From: Cylindrodendrum hubeiense
Taxonomy: Eukaryota; Ascomycota; Sordariomycetes; Hypocreales; Nectriaceae
Assembly: GCA_014621425.1 (NCBI GenBank)
Contig: JAANBB010000344.1
Coordinates: 1 to 44,417 of the forward strand
Direction: 5' to 3'
DNA: 44,417 nucleotides
The position numbers and the translations under genes were made by a program. Positions 32,610 to 42,449 of the stretch are shown in pieces; position 1 is the stretch's first letter; each line of letters opens with the position of its first letter. The notes beneath the pieces were generated by a model. It was not told where the DNA came from. It made no database searches and saw only the letters and a program-made list of their open reading frames with translations.

Positions 32610-35125
32610 ATGATGACGATCCAAGCATCGCGGTTCACACCCGAGGTGCTACTTTCGGCGCCGCGCCGCTCCGCTAGCATCCCCAACTCGACCGGCGAGC
32701 TAGCCCTCTACACGGTTTGTTCTCACCATTCATGCACTCAATCTTCTTGCCCAATCCCTCAGTGCCTTGATTTACTCCTTTCTACGCTGCAACCTCAAGA
32801 GAAAGCACACAATGCCAGAAGACTAACGGACGGATTGCATTCATCCCGCAACAGGTCTCGTCCTACTCATTCGAGACGCACGCCAAGACCTCCCAAATCC
32901 GCGTCCTCAACATCAACGACGGCTCTTCTCACCTCGTTTCTGAGGATGCTGCTGCCGGCGAGCCCATCTGGATTGGTGAAACCGAGGTTGCCTTCATTAA
33001 GAATGGAGACAATGGCTGCTCGATGCTCCTTTCCCAAGATGTCTACGACAAATCCACTGCGTAAGTCAATTGTTACCAAGCTTCCTCGGTCCAACATGGG
33101 CTGGCTTGCAATCGCATCCCACATACATCTCGAAGTGGATTTGACTGATATTCTTAAAGACCACACATGATCCACTACTTTGCTGGGAGCATCTCCAACC
33201 CCAAAGTCAAGGTTCTGTCCTCTGACAAGGTCGCCTTTGTCTGCTCCGCCTTGACCACTCCCGACGGAGACATGTACTGGCCTGCCGCCGAGACCAAGTC
33301 TTATACATCCGCCAAGATTTACACTGGTCTCTTCGTTCGACACTGGGATGCCTGGAACACTGCTAACCAGAATTCACTGTGGTACGGTCTCATTGTGAAG
33401 CGAGACGACAAATGGACCCTCGAACACCCGGGCCTTACTAACCTCCTGGCTGGGACTCGATTGAGCAGCCCCGTTGCTCCTTTTGGTGGCACAGGAGACT
33501 TTGATGTCTCCGCCTCGGGCGTCGCCTTTGTCTCCAAGGACCCCGAACTGAATCCCGCCAGACACACCAAAACCGACCTCTACTATGTGCCCATCAAATC
33601 GTGGACCGAGAAGCCTTCGACTCCTCAACTAGTTAAAACTGGCCGTCTGAGGGGTTACAGTCTCTCGCCAGCATTCTCCAGCGACGGACGACAGATTGTA
33701 TTTGCAAGAATGAGGAGCGAACAATATGAATCCGACAAGACGAGACTGCTACTCCTCCCGGATGTGACCGACTTGAGCAACGTACAGGAGTTCTACGAGA
33801 CCAAGGATGGAGAGGGCGGCTGGGATTTGAGACCAGACTGGGCTGTTTGGGGCAAGGACGACAAGGTGCTATACGTCGCGGCAGAGCTGCACGGAAGAAT
33901 GGTGCTCTGGGAGGTTCCCGCTTCGCCCTTGGAGGCCACGCATCTCCCACAGGCCATCCACGAAGACGGCTGCGTTATTGAAGCACGAATCCTGGGGGGG
34001 AGCACATCACTTCTCATCAGCTCCAAATCCCGCATTGAAAGCTCTAGCTATTCCATCCTCAACCCTGAAAAAAGGTCTATCAAGGAGATTTCAACCAGCT
34101 CCAAGCATGGCAAGTCCTTTGGCTTATCAAAATCACAATGCTCCGAGATTTGGTACCCGGGATCCGAAGGTTACAACAATCACGCCTTGGTGATGACCCC
34201 GTCTGGCTTCGACTCCTCCAAGAAGTATCCCCTGGCCTTCTTGATCCACGGAGGTCCACAGTCGGCGTGGACGGACGACTGGAGCACTCGATGGAACCCG
34301 GCCATTTTTGCCGAGCAGGGATATGTCGTTGTGTGTCCCAACCCGATTGGAAGCACGGGATATGGACAGGCTCATGTTGATGCGATCACCGAGAACTGGG
34401 GTGGCGGTCCTTACAAAGACTTGGTCAAGTGTTTTGAATACCTTGAAAAGGAGGTCAAGTATGTGGACACTGACAGAGCAGTGGCATTGGGCGCGTCATA
34501 CGGTGGTTACATGATCAGTAAGTTGGAAGACGCACTGGTATTGCTGCATCTTGATGCTAACATGTTGGCAGACTGGATCCAGGGGCATGATTTGGGACGC
34601 AAATTCAAGGCCCTGGTCTGCCACGACGGTGTCTTCTCCACACAGAACCAGTGGGCGACTGAGGAGCTGTTCTTCCCCGAGCATGACTTTGGCGGCACCC
34701 TGTGGGAGAACCGCTCAGGGTACGAGAAGTGGGATCCGTCAAAGCATACGGGCCAATGGGCCACTCCGCAACTGGTAGGCTAGACTGCCTCATCTTCGTC
34801 TACACTTTGCTCAAAATGTCTAGGTGATTCACAACGAACTCGATTACCGCCTCCCCATTTCGGAGGGCCTTTCCATGTTCAATGTCCTTCAGGCCCGAGG
34901 AGTTCCCAGCAAGTTTGTGATGTTCCCTGACGAGAACCATGTAAGTGACAGCAGTTGCAGGTCTTCCTTGAAGTTGCGGATTGAACTGACACAATGAAAT
35001 AGTGGGTCCTGAAACCCGAGAACTCGCTGGTTTGGCACAGAGAAGTGCTGGAGTGGATTAACAAATATAGTGGCATTTCCGACGAGACCAAGTTGGAATC
35101 GCGTACAGGGAAGCTCACTGTGTAG
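32610..35125 (+). CDS. Dipeptidyl-peptidase V-like serine peptidase (S9 prolyl oligopeptidase family), no visible signal peptide
   Basis: Six exons (32610-32714, 32855-33060, 33160-34517, 34572-34774, 34824-34940, 35003-35125) encode 703 residues; the introns are 49-140 bp. The fold is an N-terminal beta-propeller followed by an alpha/beta-hydrolase domain. The hydrolase part has [12 protein letters not shown] (oxyanion region), [10 protein letters not shown] with nucleophile Ser550, NELDYRLP with Asp631, and ENHWV with His663. The triad is complete, so it should be active on short peptides, by family knowledge releasing N-terminal dipeptides. The N-terminus ([15 protein letters not shown]) lacks the hydrophobic leader of secreted DPP V allergen-type enzymes, so a cytosolic location is inferred. 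The His codon is the last codon of exon 5. A second Met at position 2 is an equally good start. Confidence 0.93.
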
Positions 35126-35700
35126 ATTGGGGTTATGATTGGAGAGCGCTTGTATGATTCCTGGGTATAGTTACTTACGTATGAACGAGAATGGCATAAA
35201 TAGCAATCATGAAATCAAAAAAGAATCGAAGTAAATTTGGTCATGATTATTAAATACTGCGATATTAGTTAGCAATGAGCTCGAGACTCAAGTAGCAGAG
35301 CTCATGCATTGCGTCGCTGAGGACTTTGAGAGGAGAGGAGAGGAGAGGAGAGGTGAGGTGAGGTACGCAATGTGTGGGGACGCGGCCCCACACTGTGCAT
35401 CCATCCCACGACAAGGCTGAGTCCCCAATTTCTAGGCTCTCTCTCGCAAGCTCAAAGCCGCGACTCCAACATCCTCGTTTCCAGCTTCCCACCCTCCCGC
35501 GTCAGATAATCCAGCGCTCGGGGCGGACACGCGCTGTGGGGCTTTTTCAATCTCCAGCCGATGACGTCCCAGCCAGCGCGACACCGTCGCTACCAGTAGA
35601 ACCACCACACGCTCCTCTCCAGCGCCCGCTCAACCAGCTTCGAACAGCTTCAAACCAAACCAGCACCACTTAGCTGCACAAAGAACACCGCTCGCCCACC
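35126..35700. other. Intergenic region between the S9 peptidase gene and the TAF gene
   Basis: These 575 bp contain the peptidase 3' UTR and the TAF promoter. A purine-rich GAGAG repeat lies at 35328-35362. A CT-rich leader precedes the ATG at 35701. No gene is seen. Confidence 0.5.
35328..35362. repeat. GAGAG/GAGGT purine-rich short tandem repeat
   Basis: Several copies of GAGAG units grade into GAGGT units. The tract lies about 340 bp upstream of the TAF3-like gene. GA-rich tracts are common near fungal promoters. Confidence 0.85.
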
Positions 35701-36452
35701 ATGACCACGCCGCCCTCCCTCTTCCACGCGCTCCTCCGCCCCTCGATCCTCCAGGTCCTCCGATCTACCGGCTACCACTCCACGCGGCCCGCCGTGCTCG
35801 ACTCCCTGACCGACCTGGCCGCGCGCTACCTGTCGCTGCTGTGCCAGGCCACTGCCGACCACGCCGCGCACAACCAGGGCAACAGCGCCGACTTCACGCT
35901 CGTCGACATCCGCATGGCGCTGCAGGACGTCGGCGCCCTGCTGCCCGAGCGCGTCGACACCGAGCAGGATTGGCGCGGCGAGGAGGATATCCGCGGCGTC
36001 GAGGAGTTTATTAAGTGGTTTGCGGGACAGCGCATGAAAGAAATGATGGAGTTTGGCAACGGAGACGGCGAGTCTGATGCGACGGACTACCTCAATGGTG
36101 CGATTACCTTCCCTGCCCCCGGGATACAGCGTAGAGAGGCTCGAGGCGGCTGACATGCTAACATCCACCCGCAGCTCTTAAAAAGAAACACAGCAAAACC
36201 GGCGAAGACGCGAAATTCCACGGCACCATCCTCGGCCGCGGGAATGACACGGGCGAGGTCCAAGTCGAAGGTGGCCCAGACACAACCATCGCCGAGTGGA
36301 TATCCAAACGCACCGTCGACCCCGAGGAGGAAGAAAAGGAGCAGGAACAGACACCCCAGCAAAACGGCCACATTAGCGACGACGACGACGACTCGGGCCT
36401 CAGCTCAGTGGGCGACCGCTTGGACGGCGACGAGGAGATGGACTTGTCTTAG
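35701..36452 (+). CDS. TAF3-like TFIID subunit (bromodomain-associated histone fold)
   Basis: Two exons (35701-36097, 36175-36452) encode 224 residues, with a 77-bp intron ending in CTAAC...GCAG. Residues about 5-85 match the bromodomain-associated histone-fold domain: FHALLRPSILQVLRSTGYHSTRPAVLDSLTDLAARYLSLLC, then NSADFTLVDIRMALQDVGAL. That fold occurs in TAF3 and TAF8 of TFIID and in SPT7 of SAGA. A conserved-looking EEFIKWFAGQRMKEMMEF block follows. The second exon carries the ALKKKHSKTGEDAKFHGTILG segment, where Taf3-type proteins often have a TIAEWISKR-like motif, and ends in an acidic Asp-rich tail. The small size and the single histone fold near the N-terminus favour Taf3 over Taf8. 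There is no PHD finger, as in other fungal versions. It should act in the nucleus in promoter recognition. Confidence 0.8.
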
Positions 36453-37187
36453 GAGGCTTGCGCCGCATATGGATGGCTCCAATGGCAGCTCAGTGCCCCG
36501 CGAGGAAGCGTCGCGGGTGCGAGACGGGAGCGACGAGGGAGCGGGGAGTGTTTTGATTCTTTGCATAGCGCTGGAGTTTCGGACGGGACGGATGGATGGA
36601 AAAGACAGGACTTTTGGCTTAAAGGACGTCCTGCCTAAGGGTCGCGACAGGATTCTCAGCTTCTAGCCACAATTGCTGTCGAGGGTATCCGTATATATGT
36701 AGCTAATATCTACCACGTTTACACCAGCCAGGCCGCCCAAGACCTACTGACATGTTTGGAAGTGCTGGAACTTCTAGCGACCGAGTCACCATTGAATGTC
36801 TCCTCCGAAATAAAGTACAAAAAAAAGATTCTTCTGTTGCCCATGGGCAGCAAGGTTGGAGACAGAAGGGTTGAATTGAGGGCTCCAAACAAAGGTAAAT
36901 AGATACGCAACAACCCTCTTGACTGATTCTGTATCACTTGGCACTGGATGTGGTGCTAAGTCTGCCCTTAATGTTTGCCAAGTCATGTATTTAATGCGTG
37001 TGAATAGCAATATTCATGAGTGAAAGCGCTGATCTTCAGACAACTGAGCCAGGTTTGTTTATTATACATGTTACGCCCACAGCCTCTGTGGTGCCTATTA
37101 TACAATTTCGCAACGGGTTGGTATTCCCTGATGCTGTCTATATGTGTCTGCACATTGGAGATGGTATAAAGTCCCAACCATCATTCA
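36453..37187. other. Convergent 3' intergenic region
   Basis: This 735-bp stretch lies between the stops of the TAF3-like gene and the PPR gene. It is AT-richer than its surroundings and should hold both 3' UTRs. No gene is seen. Confidence 0.5.
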
Positions 37188-39686
37188 TCATCGCTTTTTC
37201 GCCGCCTTTTTCAACAAATCGTACACGCCCATCTGCGTCGCCGCCTGGCGGAACGCGTTTCTCTTAGCCGACTCCTCGGCATCCTCGGGCCAATAGTGCT
37301 TCTGGAGGTACTCGAACAGGGCCACGCCGCGGCGCGGGCCCTCGAGCTTGGCGGTGTCGCCGTCGGCCCAGGTCACCAGGGCGCGGTCAAGATTGCGCTT
37401 GGCGAGGACGAGGCGGCTCCGGTGGCCGGTGGTGTCCAAGGAGAGCTTGGTGGTGCCAAGGATCATCTCCAGGACGAGCGTCTCCGGGGGCAGGAAACGG
37501 AAGAGGTCGCGGAGCGCCGTCAGCGCGACGATGAGGCCCGCGTTGTCCTTGATGCGGCGCAAGGTGTGAAGCATCTTGCGGGCGAGTTGGCCGTCCATAC
37601 CCTCGGGCTCGAAGACATGCTTGTACTTGACGGTCTCGGCGAAGAGGGCGCGCGCTGCCTCAGTCTCTCCGGCGAGGGCATCTTCGGAGACGGAGTGCAG
37701 GCGGTTGATGCCCAGCGTCTTCCAGAGCGCACTGTAGGTATAGGGGTCGGGGCTGACGCCCTGCTCGGTGACGAGGGCGTGGTATAGCTCGAGAGCCTCC
37801 TTGGCCTGGTCGGCCTGGATGTATGACTCGATGAGTTGGTTCATTATGAAAGCATCTGGGCTGATTTCGGCGTCGCGGAATGCTTGCCACAGCACCTGGA
37901 GTCGGTCGTGGAGGCCGCGCATACGGTAGTTCTCCGCAAGGAGGGAGAAGGTCTCGAGTGTTGCCCTGGGGAGTGGTGCCGTATCCGACAGAGCCTCTGC
38001 CTTGCTGCCGCTACCTTCATGTCGCCTGGCCTCGACGAAGCTGATTCGCGACTCGATCATCCCCCATGCCATATCGTCGGCCCTCTCAAGATCCTCCACG
38101 CCACCCGCACGTTGCCAGGCGCCAATGAGGCCGTTGAGATGGATCGGAGCGGCGTTGACGCCCTTCTTCCGCATGAACTCGACAACGCTGAGGGCGCCGT
38201 TTAGGTCGCCAGCACCGATGAGTCTCTTCAGCCATTTACCAAAGAAGAACTTATTCGCGACAACTGAAGGAAGATATGTCTGCTTCTTCAAGTCGATCTT
38301 CCCGTCGCTCATCATGTCGACAAAGGCATAAAGGGCATTTTCGGTTTGGTTCGTCGCCAAGAAGTAGGCGATGATCTGGTCGTAATCCGTAATCTTCATA
38401 TCCTGTCCAAGAAGCTCTCGCAGTTGGCGGTAGACGGACCAAGCTCTTTCCTGGCCCTCCTCCGTGCCCAACTCTGAATACGTTCGGATAAGAGGCATGA
38501 GAATGCGAGGATCTGTCTGCCTCTCGAGGAGCTTGTTGATGGCCCTCTGTGCCTGCTCCAGGTCTCCCTCGCGGCAGTACATCCTCACACCGAGTTCCCA
38601 AAAGTCCTGAAAAGTCTCTGCGTTTTCATCGCCCAGCGAACTTACGCATCGCTTCCAGTTGTCAATGGCTTTTGCTTCCCAGCCATCCACGAACACAGCC
38701 TCAATGGTCAATAACTGCTGTACAGGGTTCAGGACAATCTTGGCCGCGCTCATGTCTCGCGCCAGCAGTGCAATGTGTGATAGACGATGCATGTTGACCG
38801 ACTCATCCACGGAAAATACTTTCCACAGGATATCCCAGACTTCGAGGGGGACATTATTCCATCCATGTGCGAGGGAAAGCCGTGCTGAATGATAGGCCTT
38901 GAACACTCCCTGGACGCTCTTCTTTGTGAGCTTCACATCGCGGCCCATCTCTCGCGAGATACGAGCCAGGATTGAATTGAGTCTCGTGATCTTTTTCCGT
39001 TGGTTGATTGTCCAAGGCTTCTCTGGGATTTGGGGCAGGGTGACCCGCGAGCCTAGGTTCCCTAACCCGGGTAATCCTGGCATCACCCTATCAAGCTCTT
39101 CTAACATTTCCTGGGGCAACTCGGCGCCCGTTTTGTCGATTTCTGCATCGATTGCGGCCGTGTATGCGTCCATCCTTGCCACCAGTTTCTCCAGGTCGTC
39201 GGCCGTCTTCAACTTGTCCCAGTTGCCGCCCATCTGCGTCACCACCTCGTCAAAGGCGTTCTTCTCCTCTTGCCCGGCAAGCTCATCCTTGATTTCAAAC
39301 AAGGCATCCTTGAGCTCCGATGCATCAAGTTGGTTGAGCGAATCACCAAAGTCGTCTTCGCTGGAGAGCTCGGTTCTCTGGTTGTTGTTCTGCTCAAAGT
39401 ATCGGACCGAGAATGACTTGCTTTCCTCCTTCTTGGGGCTCCGCAGGGATCGAATGCGCTCGAGGTATTGTTTCAGCTCTAGCTTGCTGGGCTTTCGTGT
39501 GATGGCATCGTCGGCATTGTCGGCATCGTTGGCAGGTCGTCGTGCCGCGGCTTTAGACGCTTGGGAAATGTAGGCGGCAGCAGCCCATGGGAGTTGCGGT
39601 GGTCGCTGGCGAATCGCAAGTCGACATGAGCGGCAAATGGTGTCACTCCGACATCGCCGATCGAGAAATAGCGGCCAGCCCGCCAT
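37188..39686 (-). CDS. Mitochondrial pentatricopeptide/helical-repeat protein
   Basis: This intronless frame encodes 832 residues from the ATG at 39686, which has good context (AAAATGGCG). An upstream in-frame ATG at 39776 would add 30 residues. From 39686 the N-terminus is rich in Arg with few acids and includes a CRSCR motif (MAGWPLFLDRRCRSDTICRSC), as in mitochondrial targeting peptides. The rest is almost all helical, with degenerate PPR-like helical pairs from about residue 380 onward (for example DYDQIIAYFLATNQTENALYAFVDMM, DAFIMNQLIESYIQADQAKEALELYHALV). PPR proteins bind organellar RNA and support its processing or translation. It resembles the protein called CIA84 (complex I assembly) in Neurospora, but I hold that with low confidence. 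It is head to head with RCL1. Confidence 0.82.
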   Translation of the reverse strand: MAGWPLFLDRRCRSDTICRSCRLAIRQRPPQLPWAAAAYISQASKAAARRPANDADNADDAITRKPSKLELKQYLERIRSLRSPKKEESKSFSVRYFEQNNNQRTELSSEDDFGDSLNQLDASELKDALFEIKDELAGQEEKNAFDEVVTQMGGNWDKLKTADDLEKLVARMDAYTAAIDAEIDKTGAELPQEMLEELDRVMPGLPGLGNLGSRVTLPQIPEKPWTINQRKKITRLNSILARISREMGRDVKLTKKSVQGVFKAYHSARLSLAHGWNNVPLEVWDILWKVFSVDESVNMHRLSHIALLARDMSAAKIVLNPVQQLLTIEAVFVDGWEAKAIDNWKRCVSSLGDENAETFQDFWELGVRMYCREGDLEQAQRAINKLLERQTDPRILMPLIRTYSELGTEEGQERAWSVYRQLRELLGQDMKITDYDQIIAYFLATNQTENALYAFVDMMSDGKIDLKKQTYLPSVVANKFFFGKWLKRLIGAGDLNGALSVVEFMRKKGVNAAPIHLNGLIGAWQRAGGVEDLERADDMAWGMIESRISFVEARRHEGSGSKAEALSDTAPLPRATLETFSLLAENYRMRGLHDRLQVLWQAFRDAEISPDAFIMNQLIESYIQADQAKEALELYHALVTEQGVSPDPYTYSALWKTLGINRLHSVSEDALAGETEAARALFAETVKYKHVFEPEGMDGQLARKMLHTLRRIKDNAGLIVALTALRDLFRFLPPETLVLEMILGTTKLSLDTTGHRSRLVLAKRNLDRALVTWADGDTAKLEGPRRGVALFEYLQKHYWPEDAEESAKRNAFRQAATQMGVYDLLKKAAKKR

Positions 39687-39967
39687 TTTCACAATTTGCG
39701 AGCCTTCAGTCTCGAATCTGGATTGGCGAAGCTTGGTTGACGCAGGATCTCGAACTTTTCCTGGACCTGCAGTCAAGCTGGAGCGCGGTCATCGGGCTTA
39801 TCGATAAGACCTAGAAATCTGCCACCTTGAGTGGAGACGGCATATTGACTGCTCACCGCCTGCTTCGTTCGGTGGGGCCGGCAACTTTTCCACCGGCAGA
39901 AAGATAATTTTTGTTCTGGCGGCGGGATGCCAAAGTTGACGATTCTCCAAGATACCCAACCCCAAAA
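39687..39967. promoter_or_regulatory. Shared divergent promoter region of the PPR gene and RCL1
   Basis: Only 281 bp separate the chosen start codons of a mitochondrial RNA-type protein and a nucleolar rRNA processing factor. If the upstream PPR start at 39776 were used, the gap would be 191 bp. No TATA box is evident. Confidence 0.5.
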
Positions 39968-41182
39968 ATGTCGAATTCCTCGCCAGAATTCCTCCGATTC
40001 GCAGGCCACCGGGCCTTCACCCAGCGGGTGGTCCTGTCCACGCTGACCGGGCGCCCCATCCACATCGCCAAAATCCGAAGCTCGTCGCCGACGGACCCCG
40101 GCCTGGCCCCTCATGAGATCTCGTTCCTGCGCCTCATGGAGGCCGTCACCAACGGCAGCTCCATGCAAATCTCGTACACGGGTACGACAATCACCTACAA
40201 CCCGGGCCTGATTACCGGAACCATTGCCGGGTTCGGAGCCTCTGACGGAGATGTCATTGAGCACAACATCCCCATGACCTGCACCCGAGGCGTCTCCTAC
40301 TTCCTCTTGCCGCTCTGCCTCCTGGCACCTTTTTCGAAAGCGCACATGAATGTTCGCTTTACCGGACCGGGCGTTATCACATCATCTACCGAGACGGGCG
40401 ATATCTCCGTCGACTCCTTCCGAACCGCCATTCTCCCTCTCTTCGGCCTCTTCGGTATCCCTCCCGCGCGCATAGAGTTGAGGGTGCTACAGCGGTCATG
40501 CGCCGGACCCGGTGGACGAGGAGGTGGTGGATGTGTTGAGCTACGATTTGCGAGCCAAGTGCGGTTACCCAAGACGCTGCACCTAAACCGCAGTCCCGGG
40601 CGCATAAAGAGGATTCGAGGTGTCGCATACTGCACAGGTGTCTCTGCGTCCAACAACGCGCGCCTGATCCATGCTGCACGTGAGGTTTTGAACCCTTTCG
40701 TGTCCGACATCCACGTTGCCGCACAATACGACCAAGCACCGCTCGTGGACACTGGCGACAAGGCAGGGAGCAAGAGACGGCTGGGCATCGGTTTCGGACT
40801 GAGCTTGGTGGCCGAGTCCAGCGCGGTGGGAGTCATCTACTCGGCGGACGTTGTTGTCCCGCCAGAGGGTGGAGCGGTCCCTGAGGATATCGGCAAGCGA
40901 TGTGCCCATCAGCTTCTGGAGACTATCGCACAGGGCGGCTGCGTCACCCAGGTCTCGGCCAGGACGGTTCTTGTGCTGATGGCAATGGGATCAGAAGATG
41001 TTGGCCGCCTGAGGATAGGTCGGGAGGTCATTGGCACGGAGGAGTTGGTTGGACTGGCAAGAGACTTGAAGACTTTTGGAGCGAGCACGTGGGGTCTAAG
41101 GGATGTGGATGATGAGACGGACGATATCATTGTTTCTGTAAAGGGTTCTGGCGTTGGCAACGTGGGCAGGAAGATGGCGTGA
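39968..41182 (+). CDS. RCL1: 18S rRNA processing factor RCL1 (RNA 3'-terminal phosphate cyclase-like)
   Basis: This intronless frame encodes 404 residues from the ATG at 39968; the frame is open 19 codons further upstream, but the family begins near FLRFAGHRAFTQRVVLSTLTGRPIHI. Rcl1 acts with the GTPase Bms1 in the SSU processome, at the A0-A2 steps of pre-18S rRNA maturation in the nucleolus. Visible family features are RFTGPGVIT, the ILPLFGLFGIPPARIELRVLQR region, a Gly-rich turn (GPGGRGGGG), SPGRIKRIRGVAYCTGVS and the HVAAQYDQ segment. Rcl1 proteins keep the RtcA-like fold but lack cyclase catalysis; the length and the SPGRIKRIRGVAY motif fit Rcl1 rather than a true cyclase. The downstream neighbour on the opposite strand stops only 105 bp away. 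Confidence 0.95.
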   Translation: MSNSSPEFLRFAGHRAFTQRVVLSTLTGRPIHIAKIRSSSPTDPGLAPHEISFLRLMEAVTNGSSMQISYTGTTITYNPGLITGTIAGFGASDGDVIEHNIPMTCTRGVSYFLLPLCLLAPFSKAHMNVRFTGPGVITSSTETGDISVDSFRTAILPLFGLFGIPPARIELRVLQRSCAGPGGRGGGGCVELRFASQVRLPKTLHLNRSPGRIKRIRGVAYCTGVSASNNARLIHAAREVLNPFVSDIHVAAQYDQAPLVDTGDKAGSKRRLGIGFGLSLVAESSAVGVIYSADVVVPPEGGAVPEDIGKRCAHQLLETIAQGGCVTQVSARTVLVLMAMGSEDVGRLRIGREVIGTEELVGLARDLKTFGASTWGLRDVDDETDDIIVSVKGSGVGNVGRKMA

Positions 41183-41214
41183 AAGCAACAAATTTCGAGG
41201 TTCAAAATAATAAA

Positions 41215-41244
41215 CACCCACACCCACACACACACACACACACC
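41215..41244. repeat. CA-dinucleotide microsatellite
   Basis: A CA/CCCA-rich tract with about nine or ten CA units lies in the 105-bp gap between the RCL1 stop (41182) and the opposing DUF1746 gene stop (41288). It is therefore in both predicted 3' UTRs. Confidence 0.9.
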
Positions 41245-41287
41245 AAGATTCTAGAACACACGCTCGCTTTGAATTTCCGTCTTGATA

Positions 41288-42449
41288 CTACTGCTGTCTA
41301 TCGGTTTGCACAGGCCGGCTTGTCACATTGCCCCCTCGCCGGCGTGCCTCCAGGGCTGCCATGGTGGCCCCGTAGCTCAGCGAGCGGAGGGAATGCGCGG
41401 CTGTCCTCTCTAGGTCCATGGCCGCCGAACGGATGGAGTGGACGACGTGATACTCACCGAGTATCGCATTCCCAGAGCTCAGGAGGTCTGACAGATGCGA
41501 CCTCGAGGATTCCTCCATCGACGACTCTCTTGACAGAGATTCTGATTCCCCATTTTGCTCGTTGCCTTCATCCGCATCGCTCTCACGACGAAGCGGCTGC
41601 ATTTCGACGTCATTCGTCTCATCAGCCATTACCTGGCCGGACATCTCGCGAGAGACGCCGCGTTCCTCTGCGTCCAAATCTTCTATACTGGGTATCGTCA
41701 TTACCTGCTGGGCCAAGTCCGACACTAAGGGGCGGAATGTCTTCAGCATGACACGGAGCCTCTCTCGCTCCGTATGGACCGTGAGCATCAGACACTGGAT
41801 GGCGAGGATGGCAACGTCTGCTAGCAAATAGTATAGCCGAGAATTGGGTGGCTTCTGGCCAATAAAGTCGATGACCAACCCACCATGCATGTATCCTCGA
41901 TGATATTCTGGCCCTACTGGGAGGGAGCACAAGAGGTGAAGGAGCATGCAGATGAGGTTGGGAATGACGACCAACATGACATGCATGCGGGTGGCGGGCA
42001 TGAGAAAGGGAAAGGAGTCATCCTTTGGGGTCAGGTACATGTACTGGCCCACAGCTCGCAGGATAAATCGAAACATGGAACATCTGGAGACGGACGTAGA
42101 GGTTAGCGAGGGTCCGAGGAAGCGAAGAGGGAACGGAGACATACTCCATATAATATAATGCACTTAACTCCACAAACACCAGGGTATCGAGGCTTTTGAG
42201 CAAATGGGTGACGAATTCCAACTTTCTTGCCAATCCAGGATTGCGCTTCCTCCTGCTCTTCTTCTTCTTGCGTCGCTGCGAGTGCGACTGGGCGCGCCGG
42301 CGGGACGGGGTGGCGAGCTCCGGGGTCTCGTCCCAGGCGACACGGCTGCCGGAGGGTTCGACGGCGGGTTCGACGGCGGGTTCGACGGAGGGCTCGACGG
42401 GGGAGGCATCGATTCGCGCCGGGGAGCTCGGCGAGGCATCATCGCTCAT
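41288..42449 (-). CDS. DUF1746 membrane protein, probable DSC E3 ubiquitin ligase complex subunit 4
   Basis: Two exons on the minus strand (42449-42145, 42083-41288) encode 366 residues, with a 61-bp intron. The N-terminal 75 residues are polar, contain a four-residue VEPS/VEPA repeat and a very basic patch (RRKKKKSRRKR). The DUF1746 domain spans about residues 75-190: GLARKLEFVTHLLKSLDTLVFVELSALYYMECSMFRFILRAVGQ, then hydrophobic stretches (MHVMLVVIPNLICMLLHLL and LYYLLADVAILAIQCLMLTV) that should be membrane segments. The intron lies inside YYMECSMF, and removing it restores the conserved run. From family knowledge, DUF1746 proteins include Dsc4 of the Golgi DSC ligase that activates SREBP in fission yeast and Aspergillus; that role is inferred. 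The C-terminal part is acidic and Ser-rich. Confidence 0.85.
42348..42395 (-). repeat. 12-bp coding repeat (VEPS/VEPA units) in the DUF1746 gene
   Basis: Four tandem 12-bp units encode Val-Glu-Pro-Ser or Val-Glu-Pro-Ala near the N-terminus. They keep frame and lie outside the conserved domain. Confidence 0.85.

Noticed and set aside
36244..36666. A 140-codon frame overlapping the TAF3-like second exon
   Set aside because: It is an alternate frame of the acidic tail exon without family similarity.
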